A DNA stretch of 64,000 nucleotides, from assembly GCF_905220705.1 (NCBI RefSeq), contig NZ_CAJNAT010000002.1:62001-126000 (forward strand), written 5' to 3'. This document shows positions 63,997 through 64,000 of this stretch, piece after piece. The translations under genes were made by a program, and so were the position numbers. The notes below the pieces were generated by a model. That model did not search any database and had not been told where the DNA came from. It worked only from the letters and a program-made list of their open reading frames with translations. This stretch comes from Paraburkholderia domus. Lineage in GTDB: Bacteria; Pseudomonadota; Gammaproteobacteria; Burkholderiales; Burkholderiaceae. Position 1 is the first letter of the stretch. Each line of letters begins with the position of its first letter.

Positions 63997-64000
63997 GAAC

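Overview
The window looks like chromosomal DNA of a beta-proteobacterium in the Burkholderiaceae, most likely Paraburkholderia. The reasons are high G+C with codon use to match, the rnr-rlmB-rpiA block, the aat-bpt-pyrD block, a FadE/FabG/MaoC operon, and a high density of LysR, MFS and dehydrogenase genes. The genus is an inference; no rRNA gene is present to settle it.

Layout. 0-5.4 kb: a leftward fatty-acid oxidation operon (TetR regulator, membrane FadE acyl-CoA dehydrogenase, long FabG-type reductase, MaoC hydratase cut by the window edge). 5.8-9.4 kb: an SHS-type MFS carboxylate transporter, a MAPEG protein and a ClC channel. 9.5-15.6 kb: a LysR regulator divergent from a row holding an MFS transporter, an MlrC-like M81 peptidase, a Tat-exported alpha/beta hydrolase and an SDR; the LysR/MFS gap has two interleaved inverted repeats.

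15.85-31.9 kb: a probable decayed genomic island. Identical 26-bp direct repeats lie at 15850 and 31873, the right one inside the terminator of a tRNA-Leu gene and next to a P4-type integrase that has lost its catalytic core. The left repeat cuts an ohr gene short. Inside are fragments (maeB with a frameshift, two fumarylacetoacetate-hydrolase pieces) and an intact catabolic gene set: MocR and LysR regulators, a class I aminotransferase, a solute-binding protein without leader, aspartate dehydrogenase, two aldehyde dehydrogenases, an MFS transporter, a PhzF isomerase and a gamma-lyase-family PLP enzyme. Two 73-bp promoters inside it, upstream of the aminotransferase and phzF-like genes, share three conserved blocks and appear to define a MocR regulon.

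32-37 kb: two tRNA-Leu(CAG) genes, each with its own consensus promoter and terminator, then the housekeeping genes rnr, rlmB and rpiA. 37.1-42.9 kb: an exopolysaccharide-type region (glycosyltransferases, undecaprenyl-phosphate glucose-phosphotransferase, Crp/Fnr regulator) with a decayed higB toxin beside an intact higA.

43.6-55.1 kb: the most unusual part. A five-gene leftward operon encodes a carrier protein, an acyl-CoA-dehydrogenase-fold flavoprotein lacking the usual catalytic Glu, an amino acid:[carrier protein] ligase (a seryl-tRNA-synthetase relative), a DUF1839 protein and a GH2 glycosidase. Divergent from it run a GNAT, a tandem alpha/beta hydrolase with non-Ser elbows, a methyltransferase, a lone ManC-type cupin and a flavin reductase. 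Together they suggest activation and oxidation of a carrier-bound amino acid, perhaps to decorate a mannose-containing glycan; the product is unknown.

55.6-64 kb: a FadR-type regulator, a Gfo/Idh/MocA oxidoreductase, a second signal peptidase I, a polar amino acid/cystine ABC permease and binding protein, pyrD, the N-degron transferases bpt and aat, a NUDIX hydrolase and an initiator tRNA-Met.
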